A stretch of 64,000 nucleotides of DNA from Vicia villosa. Its lineage: Eukaryota > Streptophyta > Magnoliopsida > Fabales > Fabaceae. Each line of letters starts with the position of its first letter. The first letter of the stretch is position 1. The stretch is from NCBI RefSeq assembly GCF_029867415.1, contig NW_026705407.1:650943-714942 (forward strand), read 5' to 3'. A program made the translations under genes and the position numbers. The notes below the pieces were generated by a model that saw only the letters and a list, made by a program, of their open reading frames with translations, had not been told where the DNA came from and did no database searches. Positions 42,181 to 53,583 of this stretch are shown piece after piece.

Positions 42181-45100
42181 AAAGAATTAGTGGAAAAAGA
42201 AACTCTTGTGAAAGTAGTAGAAAAAGAGAGAAAAAAATTGAGTGTGAGTGAAAAGGGGAAGATGAAAGAGAACTCAATTCATGTGAAGAAATTACCTTAC
42301 CCTCCCGGTCCATCAAAGAAAGATGATGAAAAGCACTATGCTCAATTCTTGGATATATTTAGTAAATTACAAATAAATGTTCCTTTTTCCGAGGCATTAG
42401 AGCAAATGCCGATGTATGCAAAATTCATCAAAGACATCATCACAAAAAAAAGGAGATTCTTGGATCCCGAGTTAGTAACGGTGAGTTCTTGTTGTAATGC
42501 GTTAATTCAACGCACTACACCTATAAAATCAAATGATCCTGGACGGGTAACTTTACCGGTGTCTATTGGAAATGTTCATATAGGCAAGGGTTTGGTCGAT
42601 ACCGGTTCGAGTATTAAGTTGATCCCTTTGTCTTTGACGAGAAGGTTAGGAATCAATGACTTGAAGCCAACTCGAATGACGTTATCACTAGCGGATAAAT
42701 CCACATCTCATCCTCATGGAGTTGCGGAAGACTTGCTTGTCAAGGTTGACAAATTTTGGTTTCCGGTTGACTTTGTTGTCATAGACATGGAAGAAGATCC
42801 AGATATACCATTGATCTTAGGAAGACCCTTCATGAAGACGGCCCGAATGATGATAGACATTGATGATGGCTTAATGAAATTGCGATACCAAGACGAGGAA
42901 TTATGTCTTAATCTCTTTGAAGCCATCAAGCATCCTAGTGATGACGATGATTGTTTTAGAATCGATGCCACAGAAAAAGCGATTAAGAAAGTGGAGAATC
43001 AAATGCACTTGTCTAATCCTCTTGAGAAAACTTTGATGGAAGCTCTTGAAGTGCTTACAAAAGATCAAGAGAAGGAAATTGAAGATTGCTTGAGAAATCT
43101 TGAGGCATGTGATGAGATAAATCCTTTTGAAGCTCAAATTGAAGAATTGAAAGATGAGCTTGAAGTTGAAGAATCAAAGATGGAATTGAAAGTGTTACCT
43201 TCTCACTTGAAGTATGTGTTTCTAGAGAAGAATGAAAACAAGCCGGTTATCATTAGCAACGCCCTTTCAAAGGGTGAAGAAGAAAAATTACTTGTGGTCT
43301 TAGAAAGAAACCCAGAAGCAATGGAATGGACACTTTCCGATCTCAAAGGCATTAGTCCCTCCTTTTGTATGCATAAGATTTTGATGGAGGATGACTTTAA
43401 ACCGGTGGCTCAACCACAAAGACGATTGAATCCGGTGATGAAAGAGGTAGTGAGAAAGGAAGTAGTGAAAATGTTAGAAGCCGGGATGATTTATCCGATC
43501 TCGGATAGTCCTTGGGTGAGTCCCGTCCATGTGGTTCCTAAGAAAGGTGGAATGATGGAGATTCGAAATGAGAAGAATGAGCTAATTCCTACTCGAACCG
43601 TGACGGGATGGAGGATGTGTATCGATTATCGTAGGCTAAATAAAGCTACGAGGAAAGATCATTTTCCCTTACCGTTTATGGATCAAATGCTCGAGAGATT
43701 ATCCGGTCAACAATTTTATTGTTTCTTAAACGGGTATTCGGGATACAATCAAATTGTAGTCAATCCCGAGGATCATGAGAAGACCGCTTTCACATGCCCT
43801 TTCGGTATTTTTGCTTATCGGCGAATGCCTTTCGGGTTATGTAATGCACCGACAACATTTCAACGGTGTATGCAAGCTATCTTTTCCGACTTGATCGAGA
43901 AGTGCATTGAAGTTTTTATGGATGACTTCTCGGTTTTTGGTGCTTCTTTTGATCTATGTTTGAAAAATCTTGATACCGTGCTCAGTCGTTGTGTGGAATC
44001 AAATTTGGTTCTAAATTGGGAGAAGTGCAACTTTATGGTTACCGAAGGAATTGTGCTCGGCCACAAGGTTTCTTCGAGAGGCCTTGAGGTGGATAAAGCC
44101 AAAATTGAAGTGATAGAGAAGTTGCCTCCTCCATTGAATGTGAAGGGTATCCGAAGTTTTCTAGGACATGCCAGGTTTTATCGAAGATTTATCAAAGATT
44201 TCTCCAAAGTTGCAAAGCCATTGAGTAATCTACTCAACAAAGGTACGGAATTTCTCTTCGATGAATCTTGTTTAAATGCATTTCTAGAGCTTAAAGAAAA
44301 GTTGGTCACCACACCCATAATCGTCGCTCCTAATTGGTCCCTTGAATTTGAACTAATGTGTGATGCGAGTGACTATGCGATGGGTGCCGTTCTAGGACAA
44401 AGAAAGAACAAAATTTTTCAAGCTATTCACTATGCGAGCAAAGTTTTAAATGAAGCGCAAGTTAATTACGCAACTACCGAAAAAGAATTGCTCGCTATTG
44501 TGTTTGCTTTGGAGAAATTTCGTTCTTATTTAATTGGTTCAAAAATTGTGTGTTATACTGACCATGCAGTTATCAAGTACTTGCTCACAAAGCCGGACTC
44601 AAAACAAAGGCTAATTAGGTGGATTTTCTTGCTTCAAGAGTTTGATCTTGAGATAAGAGACAAAAAAGGGTCCGAAAACGTGGTAGCTGATCATTTATCT
44701 CGGTTGGTGAATACCGAGGTAAAACAATTTAAAAGTGATGTGAGAGAGGAATTTCCGGATGAGAAACTGTTTTTGGTCCAAGAAGTTAGACCTTGGTTCA
44801 CGGACATGGCTAACCATAAAGTTACCGGGTGGATTCCCGAAGATCTAACTTGGAACCAAAAACGGAAGTTCTTATCCGATGCAAACTTTTATGTGTGGGA
44901 TGAGCCTTATCTATTCAAGTTGAGTAGTGACAATCTCTTGAGGAGATGTGTTACAAGTGAGGAATCCCAAAGTATTTTGTGGCATTGTCACAATTCGCCA
45001 TATGGTGGCCACTATAATGGATTGCGTACGGCAACCAAAGTCCTTCAGGCGGGCTTTTGGTGGCCTACGTTGTTTAAAGACGCTTACCATTATGTGTCGG

Positions 45101-46077
45101 GTTGTGATAGTTGTCAACGGAGAGGTGGGATTGGTAGACGAGAGGAAATGCCCCTACAAAGCTTCTTAGAGGTGGAAGTGTTTGATTATTGGGGTATTGA
45201 CTTTGTCGGTCCATTTCCATCCTCTTTGTCTAACGAGTACATTTTGGTCGTGGTAGACTATGTTTCGAAGTGGGTGGAAGCGATTGCTTCACCTAAAGCC
45301 GACGGTAAAACCGTGATAAAATTTTTGAAAAGAAACATTTTTGCGCGTTTTGGTACGCCTCGTGTGTTGATAAGTGATGGCGGATCTCATTTTTGCAATG
45401 CTCCACTTGAAAAAGTGTTGGAGCAATATGGAGTTAAGCACAAAGTTGCCACTCCATATCATCCACAAACTAATGGTCAAGCCGAGGTATCGAATCGTGA
45501 GATCAAGCGAATTCTTGAGAAAACAGTTTCGAGTTCTATAAAAGATTGGTCGCTTAAGCTTGATGAAGCATTGTGGGCTTATCGGACCGCTTTTAAAGCC
45601 CCGATTGGTCTCACACCGTTTCAAATGGTGTAAGGCAAAAGTTGCCACCTTCCGATGGAATTAGAACATAAAGCCTTTTGGGCTTTGAAATTGTTAAATT
45701 TCGATCCTAAGTCGTGTGGCGAAAAAAGAAAAGTTCAACTCCATGAGTTGGACGAGTTGAGGTTGCATGCCTACCATTCAAACACGATTTACAAGGAGAA
45801 GGTAAAATTCTATCACGATAGTAAAATACGTGTGAAAGACTTTAAGGTCGGGCAGCTTGTGCTTCTTTTCAATTCCCGTTTGAAGCTTTTTCCGGGAAAG
45901 TTGAAATCTAAGTGGTCCGGACCGTTTTTAGTCAAAGAGGTAAGGAATTACGGGGCTATAGTGGTAGAGGATACAAAAACAAAGAAAGAATGGACGGTAA
46001 ATGGTCATAGGTTGAAGGTGTATCGTGGAAGTGAGTTTAATCGGGAAACAAGTGTTCTTGCTCTAGGTGATCCTTGA
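42181..46077 (+). pseudogene. pol: Athila pol: protease, RT, RNase H, integrase (broken)
   Basis: It continues the gag frame after the TAA. Protease has [14 protein letters not shown] has [13 protein letters not shown] and [10 protein letters not shown] (FMDD is usual in Athila), but the motif-A aspartate is Asn ([12 protein letters not shown]). RNase H has [23 protein letters not shown] and VVADHLSRL. Integrase has the HHCC finger ([16 protein letters not shown]), [15 protein letters not shown] and [10 protein letters not shown], so its D-D-E is present. TAA at 45631-45633 interrupts the integrase just after TPFQMV; the same frame carries on to 46077 with the C-terminal domain (KVGQLVLLF..KLKSKWSGPF). 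Two stops and the RT change make it non-functional. Confidence 0.9.
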
Positions 46078-46664
46078 TATCGCCTTTGACCGTCGAGCTG
46101 ACCGACGTTAAACAAAGCGCTTATTGGGAGGCACCCCAATTTGTAAGTATTCTACTTGTTTTATGTGTTTTTTTATCGTTTTTGTGTTTTAAGCTGATAT
46201 CGAGCCAGAAATGGTCTACCGGTAAAGTTACGCGTGCTGATAAAAAGAATTTTTTTTGCTGTTCTGGTGTAGCTCGCGGCGCGGCCTCTAAGCTCGCGAC
46301 GCGCGCTGTTCCTTAATTGGAAAAAAAATTTGGAAGAAGTGATCGCGCGGCGCGGCCTCTTAGCTTGCGACGCGCGCTGTTCCTTAATTGAAAAAAATTT
46401 TGGCAGAAGTGATCGCGCGGCGCGGCCTCTTAGCTCGCGACGCGCGCTGAACAAAAAAAAGACAAAAAAAAATAAAAATAATTTCTTGGTTGGGCCCAGA
46501 ATGGGACCCGACCCATCCCCTTCCCTCTTTTACGAGTTTAATTAGGGTTAGAGGCACTTTTGCCTCTTTTCCCAAATATTTGAAAAAGTTCTCCTCTTCT
46601 CCTTTACCACATCCTTGTTTGAATTGTTTGCTTTCTCCTTCACCATCTTCATCATCCATTAGAG
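46078..46664 (+). other. Spacer between Athila pol and ORF3
   Basis: It contains the GC-rich 70-bp repeat (46262-46450) and a C/T-rich leader-like stretch (46555-46664) ahead of a possible splice donor. ORFs here are low-complexity. Confidence 0.5.
46262..46450 (+). repeat. 70-bp CpG-rich tandem repeat in Athila spacer
   Basis: 'agctcgcgacgcgcgctgtt' recurs at 46291, 46362 and 46432 (period 70-71 bp) with 'gatcgcgcggcgcggcctct' between. About 2.7 copies. Confidence 0.9.
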
Positions 46665-47067
46665 GTATGTCTTCTTCTTCTTCTTCTTCCTCATTATGTT
46701 AATATAATTTTTAGGTTTTATAGAATTAGATTTAGAATTAGAAAGTTTTGTGAATATAGGGTTGATTAGAGACTTAAGTAGGTTAGGATTAGCAAATGGG
46801 TCTGTTTAAATTAAGTTTTGATTGTTGGTGGTGGCTGCAACCATGGTTGCAGCTCTGTTTTTTCTGTGTTTCGCGCGTCTCACGTCGCAAGCTGAAGCGC
46901 GCGTCGCGCGCTGAGTTTAATTTTGTTTTATGTTGAATTATGTTTCTGTTCCGTGCGATGTGGTTCTGTTTTGCAATTATGTTCGGTCTTTTACTGTGTT
47001 ATAGATGTGAATAATTGTGCTCACCATTTTGGATCGAATTGTGTTTGTGTTTTGTTTTTGTGTGCAG
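46665..47067 (+). other. Candidate intron in ORF3 leader
   Basis: A donor (AGAG/GTATGT at 46665) and an acceptor with a T-rich tract (TTTTGTGTGCAG at 47067) directly abut the ATG of ORF3. 403 nt. Inference only; Athila and Tat env-position ORFs are reported to use spliced subgenomic RNAs in some plants. Confidence 0.45.
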
Positions 47068-47574
47068 ATGGCTCCTCCTTTGAAAAAGAAAAGAGGTGCT
47101 GCCGGTGAATCTTCCGGCTCCCAAACGCGCTATGACCACACACGGTTCCGTGGTCCTGAACATGAAGCTAGGTATGAAGACTTAAAGGGACGCACGGTTT
47201 GGCCAGAGAGAACCATTGAACCCAGTGAGGGAGGAAATTATTCTGAGGCTTGGGGCTACTTGAGCGATACTTGCTGGGAAAAGTTGTATGAGCCTGGCAA
47301 GTTCTCTCAGGTCGAGATCCTTCGGGAGTTCTATTCTAATGCTTTGCCTGCAGGTAGCTGGGTTCCGACCGAGGCATTCCCATTTAAGACGTGGGTAAGA
47401 GGAAAAGAGATTGATTTCTCCAAGGATGCGATCTTTGATTTTCTGGATGATCCTCGGGCTTTGACTGAGGAGTGTAGGTACCATCCTCGGTTAAATCAGG
47501 GATGTTGGGATGGTGAGGCTATGAGGGAGAAGTTGTGCCAAAGTGGGTGCAGTTATGATTTGAGCACCACTGGA
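47068..47574 (+). pseudogene. Athila ORF3 (env-position protein), truncated
   Basis: The ORF starts at M 47068 (MAPPLKKKRGAAGESSG, a basic, nuclear-signal-like N-terminus). It continues with YEDLKGRTVWPERTIEP, LREFYSNALP and WVRGKEIDFSKDAIFDFLDD. This resembles the retrotransposon ORF found after pol in Athila elements and the plant 'putative transposon protein' domain. The Sirevirus insertion cuts it after about 169 codons. No signal peptide or membrane segment is visible in the part present, so an envelope role is not supported by sequence. Confidence 0.7.
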
Positions 47575-48788
47575 TGAAGGATAGAAAAACACTTAGAAAG
47601 GGGGGGTTTGAATAAGTGTAGTCTAAAAAACTTGAACGATAAAAACAATTTGCACAATTATTTTTATCCTGGTTCGTTGTTAACTAAACTACTCCAGTCC
47701 ACCCCTACGGAGTGATTTACCTCACCTGAGGATTTAATCCACTAATCGCAACAAATTACAATGGTTTTCCACTTAGCCCACGACTAAGTCTTCTAGAGTA
47801 TCCTGATCACAACCTGATCACTCTAGGAACAAATGCTTAGACACAAGCTAAGACTTTCTTAGAGTATCCTGACCACCACGTGATCACTCTAATTACAACT
47901 GCTTAGACACAAGCTAAGACTTCCTAGAGTATCCTGATCAACACTTGATCACTCTAGTTACTTACAAATTAATGTAATCAAATAAGAGTTTTACAATGCT
48001 TCTGAAAAGCTATAATCACAACAGTGATATTTCTCTTAACGTTTAAGCTTAATCTCACTAATATATTACAACAGCAATGTAGTGAGCTTTGATGAAGATG
48101 AAGTTTCTGAGCTTTGATTTGAACAGCGTTTCAGCAAGTTAATATTCACAGAAATCGTCAAGAATTGGTTAACCTTGCTTCTCATCAGAACTTCATATTT
48201 ATAGGCGTTTGAGAAGATGACCGTTGGGAGCATTTAATGCTTTGCGTATTCCGTACAACATTGCATTTAATGTTTCACTGTTTTGTCAACTACCTCGAGC
48301 CTTGTTCACGCTGTGTCTGCTGACGTTGCCCTTAATAGCTTCCAACGTTCCTTTTGTCAGTCAGCGTAGCCTGCCACCTGTACTTTCTTCTGATCTGATG
48401 TTTGTGTATACAACGTTTGAATATCATCAGAGTCAAACAGCTTGGTGCATAGCATCTTCTTGTCTTCTGACCTTGAAGTGCTTCTGAGCGTGATACCATG
48501 AGAACTTCAGTGCTTCTGTTTCTGATCTCAAGTTCTTCTGATGCTTCCATAGACCCATGTTCTGATTCTGTCTTGACCATCTTCTGATGTCTTGCCAGAC
48601 CATGTTCTGATGTTGCATGCTGAACCTTCTGAGACAAAGCTTCTGAGCGCTGATTTGTGCATACTCTTTATATATTTCCTGAAAGGGAAATTGCAATGTA
48701 TTAGAGTACCACATTATCTCACACAAAATTCATATCCTTGTTATCATCAAAACTAAGAATGTTGATCAGAACAAATCTTGTTCTAACA
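47575..48788 (-). mobile_element. 3' LTR of Sirevirus-like element
   Basis: 1214 bp. Transcript-sense start is TGTTAGAACAAGATTTGTTC and the end is GTGTTTTTCTATCCTTCA. TATATAAA at 48674-48667 is the likely TATA box. A triplicated motif around 'tagagtatcctgatca' lies near 47795-47955. Confidence 0.9.
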
Positions 48789-49838
48789 ATCTCCCTCTTT
48801 TTGATGATGACAAAAACATATATAAATGATATGAATTTGCGATCAGAAAGAGCAGACAGCTAAAGACAAATTACACAGCTATAGCATAAGCATGGGAATG
48901 TGTCTCCCCCTGAGATTAACAATCTCCCCCTGAGATGAATAATCTCCCCTTGAAATTAATACTAGAAGAATTTTAATAATAAAAGACTTCCCTGATTATT
49001 TCGGTAGAGACGTTCACATGTGCTTGATCTTCAGAACCTTCATGACTTCAGATTTCTGCTTCCATAGGACAGCGTCGGAACTTTGAATTTCTTTAGATCC
49101 TCAGAACATTCACAGCTTCTGATTCCTGCTTCCATCGGACAGCTTCAGAACTTGGATTTCTTTGATCTTCAGAACATTCACAGCTTCTGATTCTTGCTTC
49201 CATTGGGACAGCTTCAGAGCTTGAATTTCTTCTTTCATCACTTCATGCTAGATTGTATCAGAACATTGTTGAATGTACCAGAGCATCATCAGAGCATAGT
49301 ATTAGAGTACCACATTATCTCATACAAAATTCATATCCTTGTTATCATCAAAACTAAGAATATTGATCAGAACAAATCTTGTTCTAACAATCTCCTCCTT
49401 TTTGATGATGACAAAAACATACATGAATGATATGAATTTGCGATCAGAATATCAGACGGCTAAAGACATTTACACAGCTATAGCATAAGCATATAGACAA
49501 TGTGTGAATATGTCTCCCCCTGAGGTTAGCAATCTCCCCCTGAGATAAATAATCTCCCCCTGAAATAAATACTAGGAGAGTTTTTATAAATAAAAGACTT
49601 CCCTGAGTATTTCAGTAGAGACTTTCACATATGCTTAGATCTTCAGAACATTCACAGCTTCTGATTCTTGCTTCCGTAGGACAGCTTCAGAACTTGAATT
49701 TCCTAGATCTTCAGAATATTCATAGCTTCTGATTCTTGCTTCCATTGGACAGCTTCAGAGCTTGAATATCTTCTTGAGTCATTGCATGCTAGATTGTATC
49801 AGAACATTGTTGAATGTACCAGAGCATCATCAGAGCAT
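48700..49838 (-). repeat. ~600-bp tandem duplication spanning LTR start and 3' UTR
   Basis: 48700-49298 is repeated as about 49301-49838, offset 601 bp at the start. The repeat includes the first ~90 bp of the LTR and the polypurine tract, so a second LTR-start/PPT junction lies near 49388. Each unit also has 'tctccccctgag' runs and two or three 68-70 bp imperfect repeats around 'cttcagaacattcacagc'. Confidence 0.85.
48789..48806 (-). promoter_or_regulatory. Polypurine tract of Sirevirus-like element
   Basis: Transcript-sense AAAAAGAGGGAGAT directly precedes the LTR start. Confidence 0.75.
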
Positions 49839-50391
49839 CTCTACATCCTGAAATGTTACAGAACAAAACTAAACGACAAAAGTCAGCATGAATGAGTCAG
49901 AACATAGAATATGTTTCAGAACATATAATATGTATCAGAGCCATATAGAATCTGTCATAACAAATAGACATAATGTTTCAGATCATATTCTATCATCAGA
50001 ATATCTGAACATCTTCCTTCTTGCTTCTGATTCTGATTCTGAAGCTTCATAGCACTCAGCTTGCTTCAAGAATCCAAGAACTTGATTCATCTTGTTGCTT
50101 CTAATGTTGATCTTTAATCTTCAATTCTTGCAACAACACAACTTAAAGCATAGAACTTTGCAAGTTCTGTTAGTAAAGCAACTGATTAAATCAAATCATT
50201 TATCACATATTTCTCCCCCTTTTTGTCATATCATCAAAAACATAAAAGATTCAGATAAAAACAAAAAGAAACACACGGAAGAAAAGGATGATTTTCATTG
50301 AAGTTCAAACAGACAAGTACACGAAGATAAGGAAGAGAAGATGCACAAAACAGATGCAGCAAAAGCAAAAACAAAACAACTAAGACTCAAT
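49839..50391 (-). other. Rest of Sirevirus 3' UTR
   Basis: AT-rich with 'catcagaaca'-like repeats. No gene seen. Confidence 0.5.
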
Positions 50392-53187
50392 CTAAGATGA
50401 CCCTAGCCTTGACAAGACCTTGGCCAGCATCTCTTGAACCCCATTGTTGTGCTCATTCTGCTTCTCTATGAAAGCTCTAAACTCAGCATTGATTGAGCTT
50501 TGCTCATCCTGGTTCTTCTGAAGAACTTCCAGAGTCCTTGCAAGATGGGAAGGTTCATCAGAAGAAGCTTCAAAGCTTCTATCCAACAGGATGGCATTGT
50601 GATCTGTAGCTTCCATTGATAGATCATTTGCAGGGATTTCCTCAACAGGAACTGACTCAGCAACATGATCTTCTACATCTGCTTCTTGCATAGAAGCATC
50701 TCCATAATCTGCAGCTAGAATCTCAGAATCTCCATTCTCAAGTGCCTGAAGAATGGCAGCTAGATTCCTAGGGGCAGAGGGACCTTCAACTTCTGGTGGG
50801 TCAACAACTTCCAGAATGACCAAGCTTGGGTCTTTCTTAGAAGGGTTTTCCCTCAGAAAGTCAAAGAGAGTCTTGAAATCCCCAAGTAGAACAGGATATT
50901 GAGGTATCCAGGCCACAATCTCCCTACAAGGGTTAGCTTCCAATGCAGCAGTCAGTCTTGCTTCTTCCAATTCATCCACAAACTGCTTTTCTTCCAGGGT
51001 ATATCTCCCTCCAAGACGAGCAAACCAGAAATCTTCATAACTTCTCAGAATTCCACGAGGCTGTGGAGCAGCTTCTACACAGGCTTCCTGAAGTTCTAAA
51101 AACAGAGCATCTGACTCTCTGCGTAAGATCCTCCAGAACTTCCTCATAGCGACGTCATTCAGGCCAGAACTTTCAGCAATTTTGAGGGTGTCAAAGATGC
51201 TTCTGAGATTCCTCTTTACCTTTTCAAAAATTACACCAATAGGGTAGACAAGGCGGGATTTTATTTTGGTTTTTGAAAAGGCAGGGTTGGGGATGAAATA
51301 AGGTTGAGGTTCTCTATCCAATCTATAAGAAGATTCTGCTTCAGTATCAGAATCTAACACTACCACATCAGCTTCAGGACGAGGCTTGGGAGTGTAGTTG
51401 CAATCACGGAGCAGCTGTTCATGTGATGCAGAGGTTGGAAGATCAAAACCACTATGGTTGTTTTGAGAGGTAGAAGGAATGGGTTCAAAGTTGGCATGAG
51501 GAGGAGGTTGAGAGATGGAGATATTTGTGTGAGGTGGAAAGAGAGTTTGAAGGGGTGGTATATCCAGAACAGGATTGATGGTGGGTGGAGAAGAAGGAAT
51601 GGTTACAGGAGAAGATGGAGGTGTAAGAACATGGACAGTTATAGGTGATTCTGATGTGGCTTTTTTTGGTTCAGGGATAGGGGCAACCGCTATTGGTGCA
51701 ACTTGTGAAATACCAGCAGGAGTAGAATCAGGTTCAGAAATACATATACCTTTGGATGCTTTCTGAAGAGCTTTGACCACAGCCTCAGTCTTCTTCTGCT
51801 TCTTACTCTTCGGCTCTTCAACAATCTTTGTTTTGCCGCTAGAGATCTCTTTCCTTCTGACGCTCGCCAGAACTTCCTGTTGATTCACAGCCTCTTGAAC
51901 AACATTTTCTTCATCAGATTCTTAAAGAATCATCTTCCTTTTTCTGGTTTTCTTCTTCTCAACAACTTCAACAATCTCAGCATTGTTATTTGACTTCTTC
52001 TTCTTTTTCTCAGCTTCCTTCTTTTTCTTCTCAAAATCAACAGAAACAGCCTTAACAACCTTTGCAATGACTTCTTCTGGGACCACTTCTTTCTCAGTGG
52101 TAGTAGCAACTTTCTGAACAACCTTCACTCGATTAACAGAAGGATGATCAAACTTTCTTTTGGTCCTTTCTTCCTTCTTGCGATTTACTTTAATTGGAGC
52201 ACCTTTCTCTTGATCTTTAAGACTTTTATCCTCTTTTTGTGACTTCAGATACCTAGTTCTGACTTCTGGTACCTCACTATTGAAGAAGGTTCCAAATTCA
52301 GCTAGAACGGGTTTTCTTCTGATTCTTGTTCCAGCAAGAGGTTGAGGAGTCTTAATGATAGCCTTAATCACTTTCATCTTCTTTAACGTGAAAGCATTCA
52401 GGCAGGCCCCAGAGGTGACAACAAGGTCTTTGATAATACCTTCAGATTCCAGGTCCTCAACAATCTTGGAATGAACTAGAAGATTTGAGATAATTCTACC
52501 AAACAGAATGATGGTACAACTTTTTTCTCTGAAGGCATTTCTGGACTCCTTCACAGCCTTCCACATATGGTTGAAGATAATGTAGATAGCATCAACCTTC
52601 TTCTTAGTGGCAATGCAATACAGAATGTATTTTTGCTCATTGTTGACGAAGTCAGAAGCATGTGTCCCTTTCCTGTGATAGAAACACCCAAGAAGAATCT
52701 TGGTCCAGATTTTGTAGAGATCTCTCATGTCCTTGACATTCTTTGTTTCATTTATGTCTGGGTAGAGAGTAGATAAAACATCTTTCCAATTTACCCTTTG
52801 ATCGATTTCAAAAGCTCCCTCAGGGTTTCTCAGATCAAACATCATCCTTAGGATATTCTCAGTCACTACCACAAACTTTCCATGGACGAAAGACAAGATT
52901 GATTTGGGGGCGACAACTGCATGTACCCAGAATTCCTTGACAAGATCTGGGTAGACTGGTCCACAGAACTCAGCGAACAACGAAGTCCATCCTTGAAAAA
53001 TTATATCTTCTTTGAGATGAAATTGGTGTTCTTCAATGTTATCAAAATCAACCATGAGTTCAGATAGAACTTCTAATTTATCCTTAGGAATGGAGCACGC
53101 AACGACCGGAGTGAGTTTCTGATTTTCTTCATCTTGAATATGGAGAGGAACAGATGAACTAGCATTTTGAGATGAAGAAGCAGCCAT
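50392..53187 (-). pseudogene. Sirevirus env-like ORF, split by one stop
   Basis: One frame from M 53187 (MAASSSQNASSS) to 50392, interrupted only by TAA at 51922-51924, about 930 residues in all. The N-terminal third (FAEFCGPVYPDLVKEFWVHA, then FVHGKFVVVTENILRMMFDL) resembles the plant 'putative transposon protein' domain seen in env-like ORFs of Sireviruses. A highly charged K/E-rich stretch precedes the stop. After it come a P/S/T-rich region and a C-terminal coiled-coil-like segment (LEVLQKNQDEQSSINAEFRA). I see no signal peptide or membrane helix, so 'env-like' refers to position. An upstream M (53217) exists, but MAASSS fits better as a start. Confidence 0.75.
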
Positions 53188-53217
53188 TGAAGCAGAATGA
53201 ACAAATAAGAAGAACAA

Positions 53218-53583
53218 ATTTTGGGTTTTCGGTTAGGGTTTTCGAAGAGACTAAGAAGTTTTCAAAAGAAAGTATGCAAGAAGAGAGAATGGGAGCAAAA
53301 AAGATATATGAGATGATTTGAAAAGAATATATAGAGACGGATTAAAAAAATGCAATAAGATTAGAAAATGAACAGTTACAGAATCAAGAGAAATCAATTT
53401 ACATTAAATGATAAGTGACGTTAGGTGAGAGAACGTGGTAAATGAAATGATTTAACACAGTTACCTAGGTCGACGTCTTTTCAACTGCACGCTTTGTACT
53501 AACCGTACATACACGTGTTCACCATCAGATAATAGATGACAGCTGTAAATTTTTTGAATAGAGTTTACGCTTTCTGATTCTGA
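53218..53583 (-). other. Junction between integrase and env-like ORF
   Basis: This stretch holds no RT sequence. It looks like a 5' leader: TATATATT at 53334-53327 and a C/T- and A-rich stretch with AACCCTAACC before the env-like ATG. Confidence 0.6.
53326..53334 (-). promoter_or_regulatory. Possible TATA box for env-like ORF
   Basis: CTATATATT on the minus strand, about 140 nt upstream of MAASSS, within leader-like sequence. Confidence 0.4.

Larger units (their letters stand above)
36191..47574 (+). mobile_element. Athila-type Ty3/gypsy element (3' end displaced)
   Basis: 5' LTR 36191-40461 (with a chromovirus inside), PBS 40465, gag, pro-RT-RNase H-integrase, a GC-rich spacer and ORF3 (env position). 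It is cut inside ORF3 by the Sirevirus at 47575. The left flank CTGTG is a candidate target duplication within LTR C. The gag family, FMDD in RT and the PBS all point to Athila. Confidence 0.85.

Noticed and set aside
51930..52121. Basic K/R-rich ORF inside the env-like region
   Set aside because: A shifted-frame shadow of the lysine-rich part of the env-like ORF.
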